NCBI RefSeq assembly: GCF_900109685.1
Contig: NZ_FOBB01000009.1
Coordinates: forward strand, 124,001 to 188,000
Length of the DNA stretch: 64,000 bases
Origin: Chitinophaga rupis
GTDB taxonomy: Bacteria > Bacteroidota > Bacteroidia > Chitinophagales > Chitinophagaceae
Reading direction: 5' to 3'
The notes under the pieces were generated by a model, which worked only from the letters and a program-made list of their open reading frames with translations, did no database searches and was not told where the DNA came from. Each line of letters opens with the position of its first letter. Within the stretch, counting starts at the first letter, position 1. The translations under genes were made by a program, and so were the position numbers. Shown here in pieces: positions 12,114 to 22,190 of the stretch.

Positions 12114-14378
12114 TTGAGAACCTGTACCTCTATACTATTACTTTTTTTGCTTTTTATATCCAACGGATATAGCCAGTCGCGGCAGGATACCGGTTACTAC
12201 CTCATGTACAATGGTTGTAAGGGCGTAACGGTTACCACCTATCCTTTGCCTAAAAAGGATACGATGGCAATACCAGTACGGGTAGGGAGACATACTTCGC
12301 AGGTTCCCCTGCGTTCCCCTTTTCTAACGGTTCATGGCAATGTCATGTATGATGTGTACTACCAGTCAAACGTAGATACGCCTTATGTGGAAAAAGATGT
12401 CTATCAGCATACCGTTCAAACATTTCTTGATATTACTATACGCAATCAATACCCGCTAAGAGTAGCTTTTTCAACCAACATGGGCAACTCTTCGCTGTTC
12501 AGGAATGTTACCGGGCTTAACCTCCGGTACACGAACCGTGATTTTAAGAATATGCTGATGAATAATGCCCGTCATTGGGATGCCGGCCGTTTACACCAGT
12601 TACAGCAACTGCAGCTGCTCAGGGATAGTCTGGAGCTCAGGGCAAATGAGATCAGCCGTTTAAAATACAAGCTACAGGCCCCTTCAGGCCTGCAGCAGGT
12701 AATAGAGGCAAAGGAAAGAGCGCTGTATGCCAGTGCACGGGACTCACTGGCAAAGCTTCCATCTTATGCTATGGAAAATGTTAACCTGTCGCAGCACTGG
12801 CCACCCAAAGATAACTGGCAGAAGCCTGAATATTCAAAAGCTGATACCGCTCTTCAGAAATTGACAGCCGAACGTAAGGCGGCTGCAGAACAATTAGATT
12901 CATTACAAAAGGAGTTTGCCCGGTTTGATAAGCTATACCAGCAAAAGAAAAAGCAGTTTGGCGCAAATAATGAACGTTTGATGGATGTGCTGGCGCAAAG
13001 CCGGAATAATAAGGAATTGTCTGATAACCTGCATGCCATGAACCTGCCGGATACAGTGCTTCCCAAAGGCTATAAGCAGCTGCTGGCTATACGCTCAATA
13101 GGTCTTGGCAGAACAATGGTAGATTATTCGGAACTAACGGCAAAAGATATAAGTATACTGGGTGTGCAAGCTGAATATAATCCTTCCTACTATGTAGCAT
13201 TTGCAACCGGTATGGTCGATTACCGGTTCAGGAACTTTATTGTAAATGAGAACAGGTCACGGCAATACCTGAACCTTATTAGGGTAGGAGCCGGTATGCG
13301 GGAAGGGAACAATCTGATTTTTACCTGGTACACCGGCAAAAAACAGCTGTACAATTACAATACCGACACTACCGGCGCCGGACCGCAATCTGCACCGGAT
13401 TACAGGATCATGGGTATATCGCTGGAAGGCAAATGGCAGCTGAACAAGCATAATTACCTGGTAGGGGAAATAGCAAAATCTTCCCTGCCTTACTATGCAA
13501 GAGCAGCAGATAAGGAAAGCGCTATGGGTAGCGTGTTTCAGTTCGGGAACCGCTCCAATGAAGCCTATTCTATAAAGTCATTCTCTTTTATACCGGCTAC
13601 CGGCACCAGCGTTAATGCCATGTATAAAAAAATGGGGGCCAATTTCCAGTCATTCAGCTTATATACTACGGGCTCTTCGCAAAGTGCATGGTCACTTAGA
13701 GTAGATCAGCCGCTCTTTAATAAGCAGCTTACATTATCCGGCTCTATACGGCAGAATGATTTTACCAGCTTATACCAGAATGTAGATTATCATACCAGCA
13801 CCATATTTAAGAGTATACAGGCAACATTGCGGGTACGCAGGTGGCCGGTAGTATCAGTAGGTTATTCACCCAGCTCCCAGTTAATGAAGCTGAGCGATGA
13901 CCGTTACACCGAAAACCTGTTTTATACGCTGGTGGGCTCAGTAAGCCATTTTTACCAGTGCAGGGGTATTATGATGAACACTGTTCTTTCATATACCCGG
14001 TTTTACAACAAGCAAACAGACAGCAACTTTGTATACTTCAATAGCAAAAACATATTGCTGAATCATACGGTGTTCCTGGGCCGTTTTACGCTGAACGGCG
14101 CTTTATCGGCGGCTGCCAACCAGGATTACGCCTTGTATGGTGCAGACGGCAACATTCAGTTTAAAGTGAATCAATGGCTGGAAACCGGTGGAGGAGTGAA
14201 GTATAACAAACAAACCGTGTATAACCTGGAACAGCTGGGCTATACCGGTAATGTGCGGGTGAATGTGCCCAGGCTGGGAGAAATAGCTTTAATGGGGGAT
14301 AAGGGCTTTATTCCCGGCGCCAATAAACAGCTGGTACCTAACAATACGGGAAGATTAACCTATACAAGAATATTTTAA
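12114..14378 (+). CDS. Outer-membrane protein: signal peptide, coiled coil, C-terminal beta-barrel; first gene of RHS operon
   Basis: The product has 754 residues and no named family that I recognise. The start is a TTG: a stop codon (TAA at 12102) lies just upstream, and the signal peptide (MRTCTSILLLF... ending GYSQ) begins at this codon. Residues ~25-150 are beta-rich. Residues ~155-310 are strongly heptad-like and charged (for example around LQQLQLLRDSLELR and KLTAERKAAAEQL), predicting a long coiled coil. Residues ~330-754 consist of alternating-aromatic strands and end in a terminal Phe (YTRIF), the look of a transmembrane beta-barrel. The next gene starts 13 bp downstream. A barrel with a periplasmic coiled coil would suit an anchor or export channel for the giant secreted proteins encoded next; this is inference. 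Confidence 0.75.
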   Translation: MRTCTSILLLFLLFISNGYSQSRQDTGYYLMYNGCKGVTVTTYPLPKKDTMAIPVRVGRHTSQVPLRSPFLTVHGNVMYDVYYQSNVDTPYVEKDVYQHTVQTFLDITIRNQYPLRVAFSTNMGNSSLFRNVTGLNLRYTNRDFKNMLMNNARHWDAGRLHQLQQLQLLRDSLELRANEISRLKYKLQAPSGLQQVIEAKERALYASARDSLAKLPSYAMENVNLSQHWPPKDNWQKPEYSKADTALQKLTAERKAAAEQLDSLQKEFARFDKLYQQKKKQFGANNERLMDVLAQSRNNKELSDNLHAMNLPDTVLPKGYKQLLAIRSIGLGRTMVDYSELTAKDISILGVQAEYNPSYYVAFATGMVDYRFRNFIVNENRSRQYLNLIRVGAGMREGNNLIFTWYTGKKQLYNYNTDTTGAGPQSAPDYRIMGISLEGKWQLNKHNYLVGEIAKSSLPYYARAADKESAMGSVFQFGNRSNEAYSIKSFSFIPATGTSVNAMYKKMGANFQSFSLYTTGSSQSAWSLRVDQPLFNKQLTLSGSIRQNDFTSLYQNVDYHTSTIFKSIQATLRVRRWPVVSVGYSPSSQLMKLSDDRYTENLFYTLVGSVSHFYQCRGIMMNTVLSYTRFYNKQTDSNFVYFNSKNILLNHTVFLGRFTLNGALSAAANQDYALYGADGNIQFKVNQWLETGGGVKYNKQTVYNLEQLGYTGNVRVNVPRLGEIALMGDKGFIPGANKQLVPNNTGRLTYTRIF

Positions 14379-14391
14379 ATAAATAAGCGTG

Positions 14392-15486
14392 ATGAAAAAG
14401 TACCTATGGATATATGCATGCATGCTGGTTGCGCTGCACACGCAGGCACAGGTGAGTATGACGGTGCAGTTGCCCCCGGCAGGTGTAATGCAAAAATCAC
14501 AGTTGTGGAACATGCTGCTGGTATCTGCTTCCAGCGCACCGGTAAATGTGAAGATTATGCTTCGCTTGTCAGATGCGCAAACTAACCAGCCATTGTTAAC
14601 CGGCATTTCACGCACTATAATCTTATATAAAGGAGCAAAGCAGATAAGAATGGAAGATGCAAACCCGGTGCAGTATGAATACTTGTCTACAGCAGTAGAC
14701 CGGGATGTGAACGGACTGCTGGCCACCGGCAATTACCAGGCCTGTTACAGCATTGTGGCAAGTGGCCACAGTGGCGCGCTGCTGGCGGAAGATTGTATTC
14801 CTTTTACCGTGGAGCCGGTAAGCCCGCCGTTATTAAATACGCCGGCCAATGGCAGCGTGCTGGAAACTGCACTACCCCAGTTTGCCTGGCTGCCGCCTGC
14901 ACCGCTGAATATTTTTAAAGACCTGAACTATGATATGGTGCTGGTGGAAGTACGCAACGGGCAGTCGCCAGCAGAAGCAGTACAGCAGAATATTCCTGTG
15001 TTCCGTGCCATGCATAACAGGAACATTTTTGTGAACTACCCCTCATCCGCAATGGCACTGGATACAGCAAAAAATTATGCATGGACCATCACTGCAAATA
15101 ACGGTCCCCGTTATGCAGCGCAAACGGAAGTTTGGACCTTCCGGATCAAAGGCATACAAAACAGGCAGGCAGCCAACGCAAATGCGTATATGCAGCTGAA
15201 AAAAGAGCTGGGGGCGTCAGTCACTAGTAGTAGCGGCCCACTTTATTTTTCCTATAGCAATGATGCAAATGATAAAACCGTGCAGTATGAAATAATCGCT
15301 TTGCAGGAAGGTAGCAATGCTATTCAGCATGGGAAGCTATCTCTGGCTGTAGGTGATAACCTGCTGGAGCTGGGTTTAAAAGGAAGCCGGCTGGAAGATA
15401 GGAAAACCTATTTATTCCGTTTGTTAAACTCCCGTCACGAGTACTGGCAAATGAAATTCATTTATACCCGGCAGCATAAACAATAA
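14392..15486 (+). CDS. Secreted Ig/Fn3-like protein of RHS operon, unknown function
   Basis: The product has 364 residues. The ATG at 14392 is chosen over the GTG immediately upstream because both give the same signal peptide (MKKYLWIYA... ending HTQAQ). The mature part looks like two or three beta-sandwich domains; the middle one starts near 'PPLLNTPANGS' and contains 'PQFAWLPP' and 'YAWTITANN', reminiscent of fibronectin-type-III modules used to present repeats outside the cell. A short charged helix (about residues 260-280) precedes the final domain. It is separated by 13 bp from the barrel gene and 23 bp from the next gene. A structural or scaffold role at the cell surface is likely but unproven. 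Confidence 0.7.
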   Translation: MKKYLWIYACMLVALHTQAQVSMTVQLPPAGVMQKSQLWNMLLVSASSAPVNVKIMLRLSDAQTNQPLLTGISRTIILYKGAKQIRMEDANPVQYEYLSTAVDRDVNGLLATGNYQACYSIVASGHSGALLAEDCIPFTVEPVSPPLLNTPANGSVLETALPQFAWLPPAPLNIFKDLNYDMVLVEVRNGQSPAEAVQQNIPVFRAMHNRNIFVNYPSSAMALDTAKNYAWTITANNGPRYAAQTEVWTFRIKGIQNRQAANANAYMQLKKELGASVTSSSGPLYFSYSNDANDKTVQYEIIALQEGSNAIQHGKLSLAVGDNLLELGLKGSRLEDRKTYLFRLLNSRHEYWQMKFIYTRQHKQ

Positions 15487-15509
15487 CAGCATACCTAAAT
15501 ATATTTTAC

Positions 15510-18500
15510 ATGATACTGGCACGAGTTGCAAAAGGCAGGAAAGTGATTGCTATAATATGGCTGATGATGCTTTATATGGAAACCATACTGCCACATTATG
15601 CAAGGGGAGCAATAGAAAACACTGGTAACCGCAGTTATCCGGCGGCTACTTCCAATACTGCTGTAAAGCCTGCTGTGCATATAAACAGCATAAAGAATGT
15701 TTTACCGGAGAGCACCGCAAAAGACAATAAAACAAAAGTAATAGCTCCTGCTGCCGGTAATATCGGTGGTCCGGGGCAACCAGAAAGCCGCGCTTTTCAC
15801 CCGGTAAACAACACCAATATGGTAGATCTGTTTACGGGTGATTTCTCATACACTGTGCCTTTAATGGATGTGGGCGGCTATCCTGTTGCAATTGGCTATA
15901 ACAGTGGTATTACCATGGACCAGGAAGCCAGCTGGGTGGGTCTGGGATGGAATATAAACCCCGGAGCCATTACCCGTAATATGCGCGGCATACCGGACGA
16001 CTTTAATGGAACAGACTCTATTGCCAAAACAGCTTCCATAAAGGAGAATAAAACAACCGGTGCAACCTTAGGTTTGGGAGCAGAGGTAGTAGGTTTTCCG
16101 ATAGGGTTGAGTGGTAGCCTTGGCGTTTTTACCAATACATACCGTGGCTGGGGGCTTGAGGTAGGCGTAAACCCTACCATTAACGTTGCTGCTGGTAGTA
16201 AAGGTGTGTTAACTGCTGGCTTATCCCTGACCAATAATTCACAGGAAGGTATTACGCTATCCCCTTCATTGGCTCTTAAAACAAGTCAGGAGCAGGCAGA
16301 TGCAATAGGCTTTAGCGGCAGTACATCTGTCAGCACGGCCTATAATACAAGAACAGGTATGAAGTCATTGCAGCTTTCCCAATACCTGAGCACCTATGGT
16401 GGTAGCTATTCCGGCACATTGCTCTCATTTGCATATCCTTCATATATGCCTACTATTAGCCTGCCTTATACAAGTGTGAACTTTTCTGCTTCATTTTTGC
16501 TGGGTACGCAGTTTACCGTACTACACCCCAGCTTGTCTGTCAGCGGCTATCAATCCAGGCAATATATTGCGCCCGAAGACCAGCATCGTTCTATACCGGC
16601 CTATGGTTATCTGAATTATCAGAACGGCGCTGCAGATCCGGGGGCGTTGCTGGACTATAACCGGGAAAAGGATATTCCCTACCGGGAAAAACCGCAAACC
16701 AAAAATATTGGCATACCGGCTTATACTTATGATGTGTTTTCCATGACGGGAGAGGGCACCGGCGGCATGTTCAGAGCCTACCGTGGTGATATTGGCTATG
16801 TGTACGATCATCATATGCGTACAAAGGATGCCTCCGGCCGGGTAAGCCTTGATCTTGGTGCGCTGCCTCAAATAGTGCATGGTGGTGTTGACCTGAATTA
16901 TGTAAGCGCCAATACGCAAAGCGGCCCGTGGGTAGAAGAAAATCCATTGGCAGCCACTATTGGTTTCCGGAAATCAGATAAACTCTTTGAAGCTGCTTAT
17001 TTTCGTAACCCTGCGGAAAAAGTAGTGAATACCAAAACTTTTTATGATGCAGTAGGCGGGGATGATGCGGTGACGGTTGACTTGTTTCAGCCGGATAACA
17101 GCAGCAGCACGCTTAGCACAACAAATGTGCTGAAGCGCTATCGTAATAAGAACTATATAGATAACATTCAGCTGAGGAAAGAGCAGGCTTATAAAGCATC
17201 GCGGGATAAAAGAACCCAGGTAATATCTTATCTCACTGCAAAAGAAGCCAGCACGGTAGGTCTTACAAAGTATATAGAAAACTACAAGCTCAATACCTTT
17301 CAGCTGGAAAACTGTGATAATAAGTTCCCGGATGAAACAACCGGCGATGGTACTGGCCTGATGGGCGACTATCACCAGGGAACAGATGTTAATCACTGGT
17401 TATATTCAAGACTGGATCCGCAGATCAATTTTGCCACAGTAGGCGCAATGACCAATGGATTGCCTGCTGATGTTGTAACAGCCATGAGCGATGAGTTTTC
17501 CATCAGCTGGAGAGGGCGTTTGAAAGCAGATGTTACCGGCCACTATATCATATCTACCGGTAGTGACGATGGCGCTGCAGTTTACATCAATGGTAACTTC
17601 CTGATTAATAGATGGGGCATACAGGGAGAAGGTGAATCAAGCATGGGCAAGGTTGAGGTAAACCTTGTAGCCGGCGAGTTTTATGACATAAAGGTAGATT
17701 ACTTCCAGTTCAGAAAGAAAGGGGCCATGAAGCTGTACTGGGAGTATCTTGGCCACCCCAGGGAGATCATCCCCACTAAATTCCTTTATCCGCCGCAAAC
17801 AAAAGATGTATTTGAGGTAAATGGCGGCGCCATATTAAAAGAAAAACGCGTAAACACGTTTCGCAAAGAGAACCACCTTTCTGAAATAGATGTATTAAAC
17901 CCCGATGGCAGAAGATACGTATACGGGTTGCCGGTATATAATCTCAAACAACAGGAGGCTACTTTTTCTGTTAACGCATCAGATGGTAATGCGGCAGAAG
18001 GCCTGGTAACATATGTTCCAGGTACTGATGATACAACAGGGAATACAAAGGGTAATGACAATTATTTCAGTCGTGAAGATATGCCCGCCTATGCGCATTC
18101 TTTCCTGTTAACGGGTATCCTCTCACCGGACTATGTGGATCTTACAGGCAATGGTATTTCAGACGACGACCCGGGAGATGCCGTAAAATTCAATTACACA
18201 AAGATGGCAGGCATCCTTAATCCATATAAATGGAGGACACCTTATAGCGATAAGGCAGGATATAATGAAGGGCTAAAGACTGACAACCGCGATGATAAAG
18301 GGAACTATGTATACGGTGAGAAGGAGCTGTGGTATCTTAATACTATAGAGTCCAAGAACATGATTGCCACCTTTACCGTCAGCGACCGGGAAGACCTGTA
18401 TGAAATTGACCGGGACGGCAAAAAACAAAAAGGTCCCGCTAAAAAGCTGGATGAAATCAACCTGTATACAAAAGCTGATTTTAAGAAGCATGGAACAAGT

Positions 18501-21500
18501 GCAACACCGGTAAAAACAGTACATTTCAGCTATAGCTATAGATTATGCAAAGGCATTAATGCAGGTGTGCTGGATGAGAATGGCCAGGTGAATGATAATG
18601 GCAAGCTTACTTTGGATAGTATATGGTTTACCTATAACGGCAACAATAAAGGAAGGCGTAACCCTTATATATTCTCCTATAATACTAATAACCCGCGGTA
18701 TAATGCCAAATCATATGACCGCTGGGGTAACTATAAGGATCCCTTGCTGAATCCCGGCTCCACAGCTAATAATGTGATTACAAATGCGGAATATCCCTAT
18801 GCTTTGCAGGATAGTACTATTGCCGCTGCAAATGCTGTTGCCTGGACGCTTGATTCTATTGTACAACCTTCAGGAGCGCGTATGAAGATCACCTATGAAG
18901 GCGACGATTATGCTTATGTGCAGAATAAACAGGCTGCACAGCTATTTAAGGTAGCCGGGTTTTCAGCGTCGGAACCTAAATTGTTAAGCGATCTTACCAA
19001 TAAGGTGTACAGCAAACAAAATATCTACTATACCGTAGATAATTTATATGTAGGTATTAATGTACCTAAAAAAGTAAACAGTAAACCGGAGGTTTTTGAG
19101 CGCTATCTCAGGGGCCTGGGCACCACTTACTTTAAGCTTTTTGTAAAAATGCCATCGGATAAATGGGGCTCCGGAAGTGAATATGTTTCCTGTTACGCTA
19201 CGCTGGATTATTCAGATGGCGGCTACGGGTATATTAATGATGGTAATACCATCTGGGTAAAAATGAAGGCCATTGACAATAACGGGGAAGAAGGCGGATC
19301 ATATAGCCCGCTGGCCAAAGCAGCTATCCAGTTCCTGCGCCTTAACCTGCCGTCAAAGGCCTATCCCGGCTCAGATGTTGGGAGCGATGCTGATGTAGGA
19401 TCAGTAGTAAAGGTAGTTGTGGGCATGGCTGATAATATTAAGAGCATGTTCACCTCCTTTGATGAAAATGCACGAAAAAAAGACTGGGCGAAAGAAGTGG
19501 ACCTGAACCGCACCTACATACGGCTGAACAATCCTTTCTTTAAAAAATATGGTGGCGGGTTAAGGGTAAAAAGAATAGTTACCTATGACCACTGGAATGC
19601 CATGACCAGGCAAAAGGAAGCACAGTATGGCGAGGAATACCAGTATACTACTACCAAACGGGTAAATGGTAAAATGGAAGTTATCAGCTCCGGCGTGGCA
19701 TCCTATGAGCCTATGCTGGGCGGGGAGGAAAATCCCTGGCGCGTGCCTATACAATATAAAGAGCAGGTGGCTGCCCTGGCGCCGGTAAGCATAGGTTATA
19801 CGGAAGAACCGCTGGGAGAATCCTTTTTTCCGTCGCCGGTAGTTGGTTACAGCAAGGTAAGGGTACGGTCTATCCATTCAAAAAACATCCGCTCTGCCAA
19901 TGGTTATGAGGAAACTACCTTCTTTACCAGCTACGATTTTCCTACGCTTACCGACAGAACGGAGCTGGCAGACGGAAAGAAAAAATATAAGCCAGCGCTG
20001 GCGAATTTCCTTCGCATCGATGCAAAGCACTTCCTGGCAATAAGCCAGGGATTTAAGGTAGAGCTGAACGATATGCACGGCAAACTGCGTTCAAAAGCAA
20101 CCTATGCAGAATCAGACCCGGATCATTATATCGCCTATACCGAAAACTTCTATCATGTAGATAACCTGAACCAGGAGTTCAAACATCTGAATAATACGGT
20201 AACCGCTATTACTCCACAAGGTATTATTGATGCCAATGCTTCTATTGGAAAAGACGTGGAAGTAATGATGGATATGCGGGAGCAACGCTCTGTTGCCAAC
20301 GCATATAACATAAACCTGAATACGGAAATGTTTGCCGCAGGTATAATACCGTGGCTCATACCCTCCCTGTATAACCTGGCACAACGGGATGAGAACAAAT
20401 TCCGGTCCGTAGCCCTTACCAAGGTAATTAGCCGCCATGGTATAATTGACAGCGTACGGGCGGTGGATAAAGGCAGCCGGGTAAGTACCGCCAACCTGCT
20501 ATATGACAGTGAAACCGGGGAACCGGTGTTAACCAGCACGCAAAATGAATTTAACGATCCTGTTTATCATTTTACCTATCCTGCTGCCTGGGCATACGAC
20601 GGTATGGGAGGCGCTTATAAGAATATAGGCTTTACCCTGGATCATGTTTATATGAAGGAGGGAAGGATTACCCAGGGATTGCTGGCAGGTACGGAAGCCA
20701 GCTATTTTACCGGCGGAGATGAGCTGCTCATATGGTCACATCCCAAAACCTATGGAACGGATTGCGATCCGCAGCCGGCTACCTTTCCCAGCGCCGGAAA
20801 AATATGGGCGGTAGATGCCAATGCCATGAATGGCGGCGCACCGGATATTTACTTTATAGATGCAGATGGTACGCCATTTAGCGGTAATGATATTTCATTG
20901 AAAATTATACGTTCCGGCCGCAGGAATATAAATGCTGCAGTAGGAGAGGTAAGCATGCTTGAAAACCCGGTTGTGGATGGCAGTTTAGTAATTGACGTGA
21001 GGGCAAAGATCATAGGCGCCAGCGCCACAGAATTTAAGCAGTTCTGGAAAGCGGCAGACCGTAAAAAGGCCGGCACGGTAACAGATTGCATTCCCACTGC
21101 CTATAATATTGAGGATTGTATCATTCACACTTACAGCAACCAGGAGCTTAAGCATGACTTTATAAAGGAATGTACCAGCGGTACAGGATCAGTAGTAACC
21201 TATACGGTGCCTGCCGGAACCTATACTTCTACGATTAGCCAGGATGATGCAGACGCGCTGGCGCAGGCAGATATAGATGAAAACGGACAGGAGTATGCCA
21301 ACACGAATGGTGTTTGTAGCGGCCCGCCCTGCCGTATAACAGTAAGGGGCAGAACGGAGGCGGATGTGCCGGATGCCATCGGGAAATTTGAGGTAAATGT
21401 AACAAGTGATCTGACAAATAATGCTATTGTTTATACAACAGAACCTCCGTTAGGTCCTGTTGACAATCCCATTCCTTACTGTATCCACTTTGATACGCAG

Positions 21501-22163
21501 GTGAATGAAAATTATGGGGTAGGTGTGTACACTAAAAGAACGCAGGGGATATATGTGATCGTAGGGAGCGAGGAAAAATTCTGTCCTCCGGATGTGCTTC
21601 AGGAATTTGTATTGAGGAATCCATCAGAGATAATAGTATCCACTACTCCCCGCACGCAGTACTGGAATAGCGAGCAATTCCGGAAATTTTCAAAGCAGGG
21701 TTGTGATGCAGAGCATGAGGGATCGCTGGTGAAATATACAGTGCCCGGGCATACTTATTCCTCCTATGAAAGTCAGCAGGATGCTAACAACCAGGCCATT
21801 GCAAATATTAATGCCAATGGACAGGACTATGCTAATACAGGAAATAATGGTATCTGTGTATTACCCGGTTCTCTTAATATACGTGTTAAACCAGGTGCAA
21901 GCGGACCTGGAGGAAGGTTTAGTATTGTTGTTAAGAATGCGGTTACCCAGGAGGAAGTATTCAATGAGGATTATTTTGATACCGTTGAATTAGCGCAAAA
22001 TCTGAACCTGCCTGAGGGTAGCTATACAGTACAGATCTCATCAAACGATATGAATGGATTAAAAGTTACGGTAAATGCAGATGAGAAAGCTATTAGCAGC
22101 GGCCAGTCAGCTACCTGGACTACCTCCCATACAATTGTGGTGGAAATGGCTTCGGCGCAATAA
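15510..22163 (+). CDS. Giant secreted protein with PA14 domain and two DUF5977 repeats (RHS-operon type)
   Basis: The product has 2217 residues. A hydrophobic N-terminal segment (about residues 10-30) acts as signal peptide. Residues ~100-165 hold the 'MVDLFTGDFSYTVPL' and 'SWVGLGWNINPGAITR' block that opens many Bacteroidota RHS-related and insecticidal-toxin-like proteins. A PA14 domain occupies about 610-765 (YIISTGSDDGAAVYINGN, DYFQFRKKGAMKLYWEY), suggesting carbohydrate binding. Two DUF5977-like repeats, each bounded by Cys, lie at 1888-1936 and 2065-2116 (YTVPAGTYTS, then Asn-Gly-Gln and Tyr-Ala-Asn). No type IX C-terminal signal is evident. It is likely a companion shell or adhesin for the RHS protein encoded further on; the role is inferred from the shared operon. 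Confidence 0.82.
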   Translation: MILARVAKGRKVIAIIWLMMLYMETILPHYARGAIENTGNRSYPAATSNTAVKPAVHINSIKNVLPESTAKDNKTKVIAPAAGNIGGPGQPESRAFHPVNNTNMVDLFTGDFSYTVPLMDVGGYPVAIGYNSGITMDQEASWVGLGWNINPGAITRNMRGIPDDFNGTDSIAKTASIKENKTTGATLGLGAEVVGFPIGLSGSLGVFTNTYRGWGLEVGVNPTINVAAGSKGVLTAGLSLTNNSQEGITLSPSLALKTSQEQADAIGFSGSTSVSTAYNTRTGMKSLQLSQYLSTYGGSYSGTLLSFAYPSYMPTISLPYTSVNFSASFLLGTQFTVLHPSLSVSGYQSRQYIAPEDQHRSIPAYGYLNYQNGAADPGALLDYNREKDIPYREKPQTKNIGIPAYTYDVFSMTGEGTGGMFRAYRGDIGYVYDHHMRTKDASGRVSLDLGALPQIVHGGVDLNYVSANTQSGPWVEENPLAATIGFRKSDKLFEAAYFRNPAEKVVNTKTFYDAVGGDDAVTVDLFQPDNSSSTLSTTNVLKRYRNKNYIDNIQLRKEQAYKASRDKRTQVISYLTAKEASTVGLTKYIENYKLNTFQLENCDNKFPDETTGDGTGLMGDYHQGTDVNHWLYSRLDPQINFATVGAMTNGLPADVVTAMSDEFSISWRGRLKADVTGHYIISTGSDDGAAVYINGNFLINRWGIQGEGESSMGKVEVNLVAGEFYDIKVDYFQFRKKGAMKLYWEYLGHPREIIPTKFLYPPQTKDVFEVNGGAILKEKRVNTFRKENHLSEIDVLNPDGRRYVYGLPVYNLKQQEATFSVNASDGNAAEGLVTYVPGTDDTTGNTKGNDNYFSREDMPAYAHSFLLTGILSPDYVDLTGNGISDDDPGDAVKFNYTKMAGILNPYKWRTPYSDKAGYNEGLKTDNRDDKGNYVYGEKELWYLNTIESKNMIATFTVSDREDLYEIDRDGKKQKGPAKKLDEINLYTKADFKKHGTSATPVKTVHFSYSYRLCKGINAGVLDENGQVNDNGKLTLDSIWFTYNGNNKGRRNPYIFSYNTNNPRYNAKSYDRWGNYKDPLLNPGSTANNVITNAEYPYALQDSTIAAANAVAWTLDSIVQPSGARMKITYEGDDYAYVQNKQAAQLFKVAGFSASEPKLLSDLTNKVYSKQNIYYTVDNLYVGINVPKKVNSKPEVFERYLRGLGTTYFKLFVKMPSDKWGSGSEYVSCYATLDYSDGGYGYINDGNTIWVKMKAIDNNGEEGGSYSPLAKAAIQFLRLNLPSKAYPGSDVGSDADVGSVVKVVVGMADNIKSMFTSFDENARKKDWAKEVDLNRTYIRLNNPFFKKYGGGLRVKRIVTYDHWNAMTRQKEAQYGEEYQYTTTKRVNGKMEVISSGVASYEPMLGGEENPWRVPIQYKEQVAALAPVSIGYTEEPLGESFFPSPVVGYSKVRVRSIHSKNIRSANGYEETTFFTSYDFPTLTDRTELADGKKKYKPALANFLRIDAKHFLAISQGFKVELNDMHGKLRSKATYAESDPDHYIAYTENFYHVDNLNQEFKHLNNTVTAITPQGIIDANASIGKDVEVMMDMREQRSVANAYNINLNTEMFAAGIIPWLIPSLYNLAQRDENKFRSVALTKVISRHGIIDSVRAVDKGSRVSTANLLYDSETGEPVLTSTQNEFNDPVYHFTYPAAWAYDGMGGAYKNIGFTLDHVYMKEGRITQGLLAGTEASYFTGGDELLIWSHPKTYGTDCDPQPATFPSAGKIWAVDANAMNGGAPDIYFIDADGTPFSGNDISLKIIRSGRRNINAAVGEVSMLENPVVDGSLVIDVRAKIIGASATEFKQFWKAADRKKAGTVTDCIPTAYNIEDCIIHTYSNQELKHDFIKECTSGTGSVVTYTVPAGTYTSTISQDDADALAQADIDENGQEYANTNGVCSGPPCRITVRGRTEADVPDAIGKFEVNVTSDLTNNAIVYTTEPPLGPVDNPIPYCIHFDTQVNENYGVGVYTKRTQGIYVIVGSEEKFCPPDVLQEFVLRNPSEIIVSTTPRTQYWNSEQFRKFSKQGCDAEHEGSLVKYTVPGHTYSSYESQQDANNQAIANINANGQDYANTGNNGICVLPGSLNIRVKPGASGPGGRFSIVVKNAVTQEEVFNEDYFDTVELAQNLNLPEGSYTVQISSNDMNGLKVTVNADEKAISSGQSATWTTSHTIVVEMASAQ

Positions 22164-22190
22164 CATTACTTACAGTAAACGGAACATATA